A stretch of DNA of 6,807 bases from Methanosarcinaceae archaeon (GTDB lineage Archaea > Halobacteriota > Methanosarcinia > Methanosarcinales > Methanosarcinaceae), in contig DQIO01000318.1 of assembly GCA_020793555.1 (NCBI GenBank), positions 1 through 6,807 on the forward strand, in the 5' to 3' direction. Below, piece by piece: positions 1 to 5,519 of this stretch; position 1 is the first letter of the stretch, and each line of letters opens with the position of its first letter. A program made the position numbers and the translations under genes. Under the pieces are notes generated by a model. It did no database searches and was not told where the DNA came from. It saw only the letters and a list, made by a program, of their open reading frames with translations.

Positions 1-1044
1 CGTATTGGCTGCCATAAACAAAGCACTTCTAAGTTGAGGTGATCCCCTCTTGGAAATGTGCCCTGACTTATTCTCAAACTTTCCAGACTGGTTAGTAATT
101 GGATCAAGACCCGCAAATGCAACTAATTTTTTAGCACTGCTAAATCTATACACACCACCAATTTCACCGAGTATAGTTGCCCCTGTGATAGTGGCGATAC
201 CTGGAATTGTTGTAATCTTTGAATCAATCATCTTCATTGTTTGCACCATTATCTCTTCAATTGCCATAATCTGTTTATCGTACAGTTCAATTTCTGAAAT
301 AAGTGTTTTTATTTCAATGCTGACAATCGAATCAATTTCAGGTACGGTCAACGTGTTGCTTGCGTGTTTATATATTTCTTCAGCTCGTGTCATACTGATT
401 TGTGATCGAGAAAATTGCTTGATAATTTCATATACCTCTTCAAACGGTTTTGAAGATACATTTGATGGAACGGAATATTCCTTTAAAAGAGCAATTGATG
501 TTTTCCCATAAACTGATCCTATAACTGACTTGTATCCGGGCCAAACTGTATCGAGATTACGAACAAGCTGAATTTTACACTTGGTCCGCTTCTCAACATT
601 TCTCTGACGCACTCTGCATAATTCCCTTAATTGATATAGTCTCAAATTATCAATTGCAGTTGATACGGGCGGTTCTTGATGGCGCAGCATATCGGCAATG
701 ATATCTGCATCTATCAAATCTGTCTTGGTCTTACGAATCTTTGTCTTCCGATAACCATTTGTTTGTATGGGGTTGTACAGTTTTACAAGATGTCCATCAC
801 GCTTCAGAGCAGAATAGAGTGGGAAAGAATAGATTCCAGTTGCCTCCATGCCAAAAAATGCATCAGTTTCATCTCCAATATCGGATTTAAATTTGTTCAC
901 AGTTTTGTAGAGTTTGTTAAGATTACTTTTATTGTTTCGAATCTGAAAGCGTTTGAGTACGTTCCCGTCGTTGTTTTTTATGCAAATATCATGTTTGTCT
1001 TTCGATACGTCAATTCCGATGTATAAGTGGATATTATTATTCAT
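1..1044 (-). CDS. IS110-family transposase (DEDD recombinase), 3' end beyond left edge
   Basis: This gene encodes the recombinase of an IS110-type insertion sequence, which in characterised members cuts and joins DNA under direction of a bridge RNA. Reading leftward from ATG 1044 the frame stays open to base 1, giving 348 codons with no stop, so the C-terminus is missing. The N-terminal RuvC-like domain shows GIDVSK (D12), GMEATG (E67) and KTDLIDAD (D109, D112), the expected D-E-D-D set. A helical, probably coiled-coil stretch covers about residues 220-270. The C-terminal Transposase_20 domain follows with IPGI (280-283), EIGG (294-297), AFAGLDP (309-315) and NQSG, whose S320 matches the conserved family serine. 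HISKRG and LR..L..AA close the visible part. GAGGT at 1054-1050 is a good Shine-Dalgarno five bases before the start. The long noncoding leader upstream places it in the IS110 group, not IS1111. Confidence 0.95.
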   Translation of the reverse strand, partial: MNNNIHLYIGIDVSKDKHDICIKNNDGNVLKRFQIRNNKSNLNKLYKTVNKFKSDIGDETDAFFGMEATGIYSFPLYSALKRDGHLVKLYNPIQTNGYRKTKIRKTKTDLIDADIIADMLRHQEPPVSTAIDNLRLYQLRELCRVRQRNVEKRTKCKIQLVRNLDTVWPGYKSVIGSVYGKTSIALLKEYSVPSNVSSKPFEEVYEIIKQFSRSQISMTRAEEIYKHASNTLTVPEIDSIVSIEIKTLISEIELYDKQIMAIEEIMVQTMKMIDSKITTIPGIATITGATILGEIGGVYRFSSAKKLVAFAGLDPITNQSGKFENKSGHISKRGSPQLRSALFMAANT

Positions 1045-1046
1045 AT

Positions 1047-1084
1047 TCGACCTCTTGATTATCAATTTCAAATTTGAAGGTCGA
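1047..1084 (-). promoter_or_regulatory. Hairpin covering the transposase ribosome binding site
   Basis: In the minus-strand transcript, TCGACCT (1084-1078) can pair with AGGTCGA (1053-1047) as seven perfect pairs. The second arm includes most of the GAGGT ribosome binding site at 1054-1050 and lies three bases from ATG 1044. The loop contains a 12-base palindrome, TTCAAATTTGAA, at 1067-1078. Folding would hide the ribosome binding site, which would lower transposase synthesis. Such translational shielding is known in other insertion sequences; here it is an inference from pairing alone. Confidence 0.45.
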
Positions 1085-1107
1085 GAAGGAAACATCCCCC
1101 TTGTTCT

Positions 1108-1273
1108 ATCCTTTCACACAAGTTCGCTATTTATCTGTGGTACATATTAGTATTTATATGTCCAAAACGTACTAATTCGTGTATTAAAAGGATGAGAGGG
1201 TAACAGGTTAATCCACGGGAACGCATCCCAAACGCAATGTTTGTTATCCCTCTCGGCCTACTTTAAAAGTAGG
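1108..1273 (-). ncRNA. Candidate bridge RNA of the IS110 element
   Basis: IS110-group elements encode a bridge RNA of roughly 170-180 nt in the noncoding left end, transcribed with the transposase. It has a 5' stem-loop followed by two internal-loop hairpins that bind target and donor DNA. The minus strand here has that order. A short 5' hairpin pairs 1273-1266 with 1264-1257 (CCTACTTT and its complement). A large hairpin pairs 1254-1242 with 1205-1194 (GAGAGGG-TAACA, one bulged base), enclosing about 36 nt that hold a smaller GGGA/TCCC stem. A third hairpin pairs 1193-1187 with 1114-1108 (ATCCTTT), then ACAC/GTGT (1182-1179 with 1119-1116), and inside it ATTAGTA/TACTAAT (1176-1170 with 1152-1146). 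The second and third hairpins abut at 1193/1194. By analogy they would be the target-binding and donor-binding loops. Their guide bases cannot be assigned without the right end and other copies. Confidence 0.6.
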
Positions 1274-1310
1274 TTACAAGATACATTTTATTGTTGCTCT
1301 TGCAATAAGG

Positions 1311-1318
1311 GTATATAC
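1311..1318 (-). promoter_or_regulatory. Candidate TATA box for the bridge RNA / transposase transcript
   Basis: GTATATAC lies about 26 bases upstream of position 1288. That is the spacing expected between an archaeal TATA box and its start site, and it would place the transcript start just before the first hairpin at 1273. The box is palindromic, so its direction is set only by what follows it. A further small inverted repeat (TTATTG 1288-1293 with CAATAA 1303-1308) sits between box and hairpin. Confidence 0.4.
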
Positions 1319-1368
1319 GAACGCTGATTCAACCTTATTTCGTCCTTTTGATAATAATCAATTTAATT

Positions 1369-1388
1369 GCAACCTAAAATCTGCGTCT
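1369..1388. repeat. Left copy of the repeat bracketing the GxxExxY gene
   Basis: GCAACCTAAAATC followed by TGCGTCT occurs here and again at 1908-1937. This copy holds one 10-base unit AAATCTGCGT, while the right copy holds two. TGCGTCT (1382-1388) also pairs with AGACGCA (1405-1411) to form a seven-pair inverted repeat with a 16-base loop. The rest of the 1274-1467 gap carries no recognisable gene. It holds the candidate promoter, this repeat, and inverted-orientation relatives of the unit (ACGCTGATT at 1321-1329, ACTGATTTTT at 1419-1428). Confidence 0.75.
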
Positions 1389-1467
1389 TATAAAATACTT
1401 TTTCAGACGCAAATCAACACTGATTTTTAACACCTACATAAATTATATAATAATACACCCAAACAAA

Positions 1468-1848
1468 TTATATATTTGTTTCCTTTATGCGACGTTTTAC
1501 TTCAACAGACTTCCCGAAATTCAAAAGAAGTCCAATATCAATACCTGTTGCAGTAAGATAATTCACAAGCTGGACTTCATGGATTTCAGACAACGAATTA
1601 ATTGCTTTAACCTCTACTATGATCTTATCTTCAACCACAATATCAGCAATATAATTTCCAACAACTTCGCCACGATAATGCACAGTAATAGGTTTCTCAG
1701 CTTCTGCACTTAACCCTTGCAACATAAGCTCAATAATAAGCGCATTCTGATACACCTTCTCCAAAAACCCGGAACCAAGGGTATTGTGCACATCATAAGC
1801 TGCCCCAATAATCTTCTCACTTATTTCACTATGCTTATAATCAACCAT
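1468..1848 (-). CDS. GxxExxY protein (PD-(D/E)XK-like small protein)
   Basis: This 126-residue protein matches the full usual length of the GxxExxY family (PDDEXK_3). The family name motif is G27-S-G-F-L-E30-K-V-Y33. A nuclease-like core follows with D69 in YIADIVVED and E79-V-K81 in IIVEVKA, then Q93 in EVQLVNYL, so the D...ExK...Q set of PD-(D/E)XK enzymes is complete. The family is widespread but its biological role is not established; nuclease activity is inferred from the fold. The gene stands alone and is bracketed by related copies of a short repeat (1369-1388 and 1908-1937), which suggests a small cassette that has moved or expanded. No strong Shine-Dalgarno precedes ATG 1848, only a weak TGAGAAT. 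The start is chosen because the N-terminal helix (EISEKIIGAAYDVHNTLG) begins immediately after it, as in relatives. Confidence 0.9.
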   Translation of the reverse strand: MVDYKHSEISEKIIGAAYDVHNTLGSGFLEKVYQNALIIELMLQGLSAEAEKPITVHYRGEVVGNYIADIVVEDKIIVEVKAINSLSEIHEVQLVNYLTATGIDIGLLLNFGKSVEVKRRIKETNI

Positions 1849-1907
1849 ATATTCTCAATTTTTTAATCAACATAAATCAATATATTCAAATTGCTTTAAA
1901 TACCGAT

Positions 1908-1937
1908 GCAACCTAAAATCAGCGTAAATCTGCGTCT
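1908..1937. repeat. Right copy of the repeat bracketing the GxxExxY gene
   Basis: GCAACCTAAAATC (1908-1920) is identical to 1369-1381. It is followed by AGCGTAAATC and TGCGTCT, so two tandem 10-base units AAATCAGCGT and AAATCTGCGT lie here against one in the left copy. The copies otherwise continue with the same bases through TGCGTCT. The unit-number difference is what slippage or recombination between tandem units would leave. Confidence 0.75.
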
Positions 1938-1964
1938 ATGATTTTTAAATTCATGTGGCAAAAG

Positions 1965-2288
1965 TTAGGATAAAACGATATCCTTTCCTTCCCTAAATAC
2001 ATTTTCTATGAAATTATTCCCCTCTTGCAACATCGTTTGAATTTCATCTGTAGTATATCCGATCGGTTCAATTTGCTTCGTCTTCAAAAAGTAAAGTTCG
2101 GCTTGTCTCTTAAACCAATCATCTGGAAACTCATCCGAGATCAATAAAATATCGATATCACTATGAGGATAAAAATCGCCCCTGCTCATTGAACCAAATA
2201 ACAAAACCCTCTTTAATTTAAATTTCTGATTTACCCTCTTGCAATATACAATTACCCGCTCTATTATTGAATCTGCTTCTTCACCCAT
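1965..2288 (-). CDS. MNT-type nucleotidyltransferase, partner of HEPN (pair 1)
   Basis: This 107-residue protein is a minimal nucleotidyltransferase of the Pol-beta superfamily. Such proteins pair with HEPN proteins in toxin-antitoxin systems and, in the studied MntA/HepT pair, silence the HEPN partner by adding AMP. The signature LLFGSMSRGDFYPHSDIDILL gives G32-S33 for triphosphate binding and D44/D46 as metal ligands. The third carboxylate position, normally D in a later strand, appears to be E74 in IEPIGYT, a substitution I infer from position. The gene overlaps the end of the HEPN gene by 25 bases. It has its own strong site, GGAGG at 2301-2297, eight bases before ATG 2288, which supports this start and independent, possibly coupled, translation. 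In this pair the HEPN gene comes first. Confidence 0.88.
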   Translation of the reverse strand: MGEEADSIIERVIVYCKRVNQKFKLKRVLLFGSMSRGDFYPHSDIDILLISDEFPDDWFKRQAELYFLKTKQIEPIGYTTDEIQTMLQEGNNFIENVFREGKDIVLS

Positions 2289-2686
2289 TCAAGTATCCTC
2301 CCCGCATTTTCCAGACATTCCGCACTTCGTTGACTATCGTAGTATTTGTATGGGGCCTGAGTGCCGCTAATTGCATCAGGATAACGAGTTTCAATATAAT
2401 GCGGATCAAGCTCACTCGCACAATGCCTCAAATCAATAAAAACCTCATTTTCAATTGACAAGATCTCATTCAATTCATCAAGCAGATCAACAGTACTATG
2501 TGTCCAGGGGTAATCGGCACCATTTAAAAGAAATAACGATTTAATGGATTTTTCTGCCACCTGTTGGCAGCAATTACATACCCAATTAAATCTCCCAAGC
2601 GTGTGAAGTTCATTACAAGTATCAAAATCATAAATTGCTTCATCAAGCCACGCATCAGTTCTTTTTCTGCGTTTATCAATTATCAT
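2264..2686 (-). CDS. HEPN domain protein (pair 1, upstream of MNT)
   Basis: This 140-residue helical protein belongs to the HEPN family (PF05168 type). Visible hallmarks are the QQVAEKSIKSL helix (Q41-L51), T62-H63, and YIETRYPD (R101-D104). Together with the nucleotidyltransferase it overlaps, it forms a HEPN/MNT module. Such modules are toxin-antitoxin-like, with HEPN as the putative RNase. The classical Rx4-6H catalytic motif is not evident: R87 and H96 are too far apart and no H follows R101 at the right spacing. RNase activity is therefore uncertain, and another role, such as binding a nucleotide or the partner, is possible. TGAGGT at 2699-2694 lies seven bases before ATG 2686 and fixes the start. 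Upstream, 2761-2802 carries two AATCGA-centred palindromic sites that could serve as an operator. Confidence 0.87.
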   Translation of the reverse strand: MIIDKRRKRTDAWLDEAIYDFDTCNELHTLGRFNWVCNCCQQVAEKSIKSLFLLNGADYPWTHSTVDLLDELNEILSIENEVFIDLRHCASELDPHYIETRYPDAISGTQAPYKYYDSQRSAECLENAGRILEWVKKQIQ

Positions 2687-2760
2687 AAAATAGACCTCAA
2701 TCTAAGCATCTCAAACACATTCATCAAACATTTTCACATCTTCTTCTTTCAAATATTCAC

Positions 2761-2802
2761 ACAATCGATTGTATTATTCATAAAAAATTGACATAATCGA
2801 AT
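2761..2802. promoter_or_regulatory. Candidate operator: two AATCGA-centred sites upstream of the HEPN/MNT pair 1
   Basis: ACAATCGATTGT at 2761-2772 is a perfect 12-base palindrome. A second, imperfect copy (AATCGAAT at 2795-2802) lies 32 bases away, about three helical turns. Both sit between the end of wecB and the HEPN start, 75-115 bases upstream of ATG 2686, in AT-rich DNA where the promoter should be. Spacing and symmetry suit a dimeric repressor, perhaps the module itself, but nothing here proves binding. This 149-base gap holds no gene. Confidence 0.35.
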
Positions 2803-2835
2803 ACAGAGATTTACTAAAATCTATTGCATCACATG

Positions 2836-3906
2836 CTATTTAATTATATTCAATATGCCTTCAGCCACTTTTCCATCCCCATAAGGATTCACCCAATCCC
2901 CTCGAACCCCGATCATCTTCCGCACACCCTCTATAATCCTCAAACTATCACACCCAACCAACACATTCGCCCCCACATCCACAGTCTCAGGCCGCTCAGT
3001 ATTATCCCGCAATGTCAAACATCCCACACCCAGGATACATGCCTCCTCCTGCAAACCCCCGCTATCGGACAAAACCAACTTCGCACCTCCCTCAAGCTGC
3101 AAAAACTCAAGATATCCCATAGGCTCCACCATCAGCGTCCCCAAAGGAACATCAAGCCCAAACTCAGAGATCATCTTAACAGTCCTCGGATGTGCCGGAA
3201 ACACTACAGGCATCCCGAACTCCTCATACACAAGCCTGAAACCCTCAAGGATACCGCCAAGCCTCACAGGATCATCCACATTCTCCGCACGGTGAGCAGT
3301 GGCAAGGAAATACCCGCCATCGGAAAGATCAAGCCTACCTAAAACATCCACCTTCTCCTTTGCGATCTCACGATTTTGGTACACCGCATCTACGATCGTA
3401 TTTCCTGTGACAAAAATACGTTCATCAGGAATACCCTCATCCAGAAGATACCGGCGTGAAGTCTCAGTAGGCACAAAAAGATAATCAGAAATATGGTCAG
3501 CAATCACCCGATTTGTCTCTTCAGGCATGGTGCGGTCGAAACTGCGAAGCCCTGCCTCCACATGTCCTACTTTAATGTGCAGTTTCGATGCAGCCAGCGC
3601 ACCCGCAAGCACAGTATTGGTATCGCCTTGAACAAGCACCACATCTGGCGTATCGTCAAGCAAGATCTTCTCGATGCCGGAAAGCATGGTTGCAGTCTGC
3701 CGACCGTGGGTTCCTGAGCCAACATCAAGATTGTACCGCGCCGCCGGCAGTTCAAGTTCTTTAAAAAACACACGGTCCATCTCGAAAGAATAATGCTGGC
3801 CTGTGTGGAGGATGTAATAATCCAGCCCACGCCGCACACACTCGCGGATGATGGGGCTCATTTTGATTATTTCGGGGCGGGTGCCGAGGATTATTGCGAT
3901 TTTCAT
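2836..3906 (-). CDS. wecB: UDP-N-acetylglucosamine 2-epimerase, non-hydrolysing
   Basis: WecB interconverts UDP-GlcNAc and UDP-ManNAc in the cytoplasm, the first step toward ManNAc- or ManNAcA-containing glycans. At 356 residues it is near the usual 360-380. The two-Rossmann-domain GT-B fold is marked by GTRPEIIK (8-15), TGQHY (35-39), QGDTNTVLAGALAA with D95, GHVEAGLRS with E117, MPEETNR with E129/E130, TAHRAEN with H205-R206, AHPRT with H239 and SDSGGLQEEA (280-289), followed by ERPET (304-308). All expected catalytic and allosteric-site residues appear present. ATG 3906 starts directly with MKIAIILGTRP, the family N-terminus. No convincing Shine-Dalgarno is seen; a TATA box at 3972-3964 would give a leader of about 35 nt. 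A scrap of a second copy sits at 5057-5210. The dehydrogenase fragments nearby suggest the UDP-ManNAcA route, as in methanogen N-glycans. Confidence 0.95.
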   Translation of the reverse strand: MKIAIILGTRPEIIKMSPIIRECVRRGLDYYILHTGQHYSFEMDRVFFKELELPAARYNLDVGSGTHGRQTATMLSGIEKILLDDTPDVVLVQGDTNTVLAGALAASKLHIKVGHVEAGLRSFDRTMPEETNRVIADHISDYLFVPTETSRRYLLDEGIPDERIFVTGNTIVDAVYQNREIAKEKVDVLGRLDLSDGGYFLATAHRAENVDDPVRLGGILEGFRLVYEEFGMPVVFPAHPRTVKMISEFGLDVPLGTLMVEPMGYLEFLQLEGGAKLVLSDSGGLQEEACILGVGCLTLRDNTERPETVDVGANVLVGCDSLRIIEGVRKMIGVRGDWVNPYGDGKVAEGILNIIK

Positions 3907-3963
3907 TTTTTTGGGTCCGGGGTTATATTTATTAAAAGAATCTGGGTGATAATTTACATGAGA

Positions 3964-3972
3964 TTATATAAA
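3964..3972 (-). promoter_or_regulatory. Candidate TATA box for wecB
   Basis: On the minus strand TTTATATAA lies in the 182-base gap between the epimerase stop and the wecB start. A transcript starting about 25 bases downstream, near 3940, would have a roughly 35-nt leader. This implies that wecB can be transcribed separately from the upstream epimerase gene. I recognise nothing else in the gap; a 25-codon open frame at about 4046-3969 resembles nothing I know. Confidence 0.45.
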
Positions 3973-4088
3973 TTTTTGGATAGAAGTTGATGGATTTGAA
4001 ATCGAAAACAACATCACCGTGCAAAGCGTGGCGCGACCCATATTCACAAATGTACAGAATGTTAATCTCACGAATCTAAAATGATACT

Positions 4089-5060
4089 TCAAAGAGACAC
4101 GATCAACACCCGTGCCGTATCCCTCACACTATCCGCAGATGTATATGATGGCTCCCACCCAAGTTTCCTCATTTCATCGATTGCGAGCAGCATTCGTGGC
4201 ACATCACCCTTCCAACCTCGCTTCCCACCAGTATAACTAAACTCAATATCCTTTAATCCCATTTCCTCAACAACAATCCGCCCAATTCCGGTCGCATCAA
4301 TGGTATCTTCAGACCCCACATTAAAGATGTTCACAGTTTCATCACTATGTTCAACAGCAAACAAAATCCCATCAACACAATCATCAACATGCAGGTAAGA
4401 CTTTGATTGTCGCCCATCTCCCAGTATCTCAAGGTGATCCGGATCATCTCTAAGTTTTTCAATAAAATCAACGATAATACCATGCGTACCCCGATCGCCA
4501 ACGATATTCGCGAACCTGAATATCCATGAATGCATATCGAACGTGTGGGAATATGAAGTAATGAGTGCCTCGCATGCGAGTTTCGAAGCCCCGTATAGTG
4601 ATATTGGAACAAGTGGCCCATACTCCTCAGGTGTAGGAATCGTCGTCGCTTCACCATACACCGTTGAAGTAGACGTAAATGCAACATTAGGAACAGCGTT
4701 CTTGCGCATCGCTTCAAGCAGATTGTAGGTAGCAGTAATATTCTGCTCAAAATGAACCTTTGTGTCTACCGCACCCAACCGAACATCAGGATTTGCAGCC
4801 GCATGGTACACAAGATCAACACCATTGCATGCTGCATCTATCTCACCGGTATTCAACAGGTCGCCTTTGATCAGCGAAAAATTCACATTATCAAGATGAT
4901 GTTCAATGAACTCCATTTGTCCAGAACTGAAGTTATCAAACACAATAACCTTACATCCTGTATCCATCAACCTATCAACGATATGACTTCCAATAAAGCC
5001 TGCTCCGCCGGTTACCAATATTGTATTGATAGATCTTTCATTTACTCTATTATTATTCAT
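4089..5060 (-). CDS. NAD-dependent nucleotide-sugar epimerase/dehydratase (GalE-like)
   Basis: This 323-residue extended short-chain dehydrogenase probably epimerises a UDP-hexose or UDP-HexNAc at C4, using bound NAD. The Rossmann fingerprint TGGAGFIGSH covers residues 17-26. D42 in VFDNFSSG should bind the adenosine ribose, and D67 in KGDL and HAAANPDV (86-93) follow as in archaeal GalE-like proteins. The catalytic triad is T131 (STSTVYG, 130-136), Y156 and K160 (YGASK). RFANIVGDR and SYLHVDDCVDG mark the substrate-binding half. Length is normal for the family, and no frameshift is seen. ATG 5060 is supported by TGAGG at 5073-5069, eight bases upstream. The start overlaps the last bases of a decayed wecB frame. 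The exact substrate cannot be told from sequence; GalE, a UDP-GlcNAc 4-epimerase or a 4,6-dehydratase-like enzyme are alternatives. Neighbours point to surface glycan synthesis. Confidence 0.9.
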   Translation of the reverse strand: MNNNRVNERSINTILVTGGAGFIGSHIVDRLMDTGCKVIVFDNFSSGQMEFIEHHLDNVNFSLIKGDLLNTGEIDAACNGVDLVYHAAANPDVRLGAVDTKVHFEQNITATYNLLEAMRKNAVPNVAFTSTSTVYGEATTIPTPEEYGPLVPISLYGASKLACEALITSYSHTFDMHSWIFRFANIVGDRGTHGIIVDFIEKLRDDPDHLEILGDGRQSKSYLHVDDCVDGILFAVEHSDETVNIFNVGSEDTIDATGIGRIVVEEMGLKDIEFSYTGGKRGWKGDVPRMLLAIDEMRKLGWEPSYTSADSVRDTARVLIVSL

Positions 5061-5210
5061 GATGATGTCCTCAAATTTGTTGAATATTTCAGTGGTTGGT
5101 AATCACACGGTTCAAGGATGCAACGATCCAAACCCCACAGCTCATATTCGTGGATGATACCCCTTCTTGATAATCTCGGGGCGTGTGCCGAGAATGATTG
5201 CAATCTTCAT
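5057..5210 (-). pseudogene. 5' remnant of a second wecB
   Basis: From ATG 5210 the first 15 codons read MKIAIILGTRPEIIK, identical in protein to the intact wecB at 3906, though the DNA differs at several silent positions. The frame then breaks: AAGGGGT replaces the expected nine bases for MSP, and the original frame stops at 5142. In the shifted frame homology resumes as IIHEYELWGLDRCIL (from 5158), corresponding to IIRECVRRGLDYYIL at residues 19-33 of the intact enzyme. It then fades, and this frame stops at 5057 inside the start of the GalE-like gene. Only about one tenth of the gene survives. It follows the dehydrogenase remnant within about 15-45 bases, which suggests an ancestral dehydrogenase-wecB pair. 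Confidence 0.8.
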
Positions 5211-5222
5211 ATAATTACGTTT

Positions 5223-5519
5223 TTCTCATAATATATCATGCCCATTTTTATCCCCTCACCCAATCCCCTTGTACACAAACCCCGCACCAATGAATCCATC
5301 AGCACCCACAACATTCCTTCCATCCACGATCACAGGACACTCCACACCCATCAATCCCTTCAACACCTCAGCATCAACCTCGAAATACTCATCATGCCCG
5401 GTCAACACAGCCATAACATCAGCCCCCTTCATAACATCATCCAGCTCATGGATGATCGAAACACCAGGATACTCCACCAAATGCGGATCATGCACCACAA
5501 TCTCACACCCGGCCTCGAT
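5223..5519 (-). repeat. Direct repeat, copy B (dehydrogenase 3' end)
   Basis: This segment aligns without gaps to 6511-6807 at a constant offset of 1288 bases. By hand count 28 of 297 positions differ, so identity is about 90%. The match runs a few bases past the original stop codon (5226-5228 here, 6514-6516 in copy A) and then ends. The right end of the match is limited by the window edge. Confidence 0.9.

Larger units (their letters stand above)
1..1320 (-). mobile_element. IS110-group insertion sequence, partial (left end plus most of tnp)
   Basis: The element comprises the transposase gene and the structured noncoding region upstream of it, which is the left end in transposase orientation. 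The right end lies off the window. IS110 elements usually lack long terminal inverted repeats and leave no clear target duplication, so the outer boundary cannot be read from one copy. I place it near 1320 because the candidate promoter at 1311-1318 would belong to the element, and because AT-rich flank with repeats seen elsewhere (ACGCTGATT at 1321-1329) begins there. The true edge could be anywhere from about 1285 to 1360. Confidence 0.6.

Noticed and set aside
50..1150. Plus-strand open frames of 65-153 codons across 50-511, 676-1026 and 953-1150
   Set aside because: Their products are low-complexity and hydrophobic with no family likeness, and they are antisense to the clear IS110 transposase frame and its leader.
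1274..1340. Exact donor and target guide assignments in the candidate bridge RNA
   Set aside because: Only short matches (such as GCGTT) to the left flank could be found; without the right end these are within chance.
1369..1937. CRISPR-like array from the 10-base units
   Set aside because: Only one to two adjacent units, no regular spacers and no cas genes; the pattern is a short tandem repeat.
2807..2822. AGATTT/AAATCT hairpin just after the wecB stop as a terminator
   Set aside because: Six AT-rich pairs with no adjacent poly-T tract on the minus strand; too weak and common in such DNA to call.
2824..3484. Plus-strand frames opposite wecB, including a 172-codon one rich in His, Pro and Ile
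   Set aside because: They mirror the codon bias of the wecB strand, have no recognisable motif and no ribosome binding site, and wecB on the other strand is certain.
3969..4046. Small minus-strand frame of 25 codons between the epimerase and wecB
   Set aside because: It begins with a plausible ATG but overlaps the candidate wecB promoter, has no ribosome binding site and resembles no known peptide.
4331..4750. Minus-strand 139-codon frame inside the GalE-like gene
   Set aside because: It is an out-of-frame shadow of an intact epimerase with all motifs; its product shows no domain.
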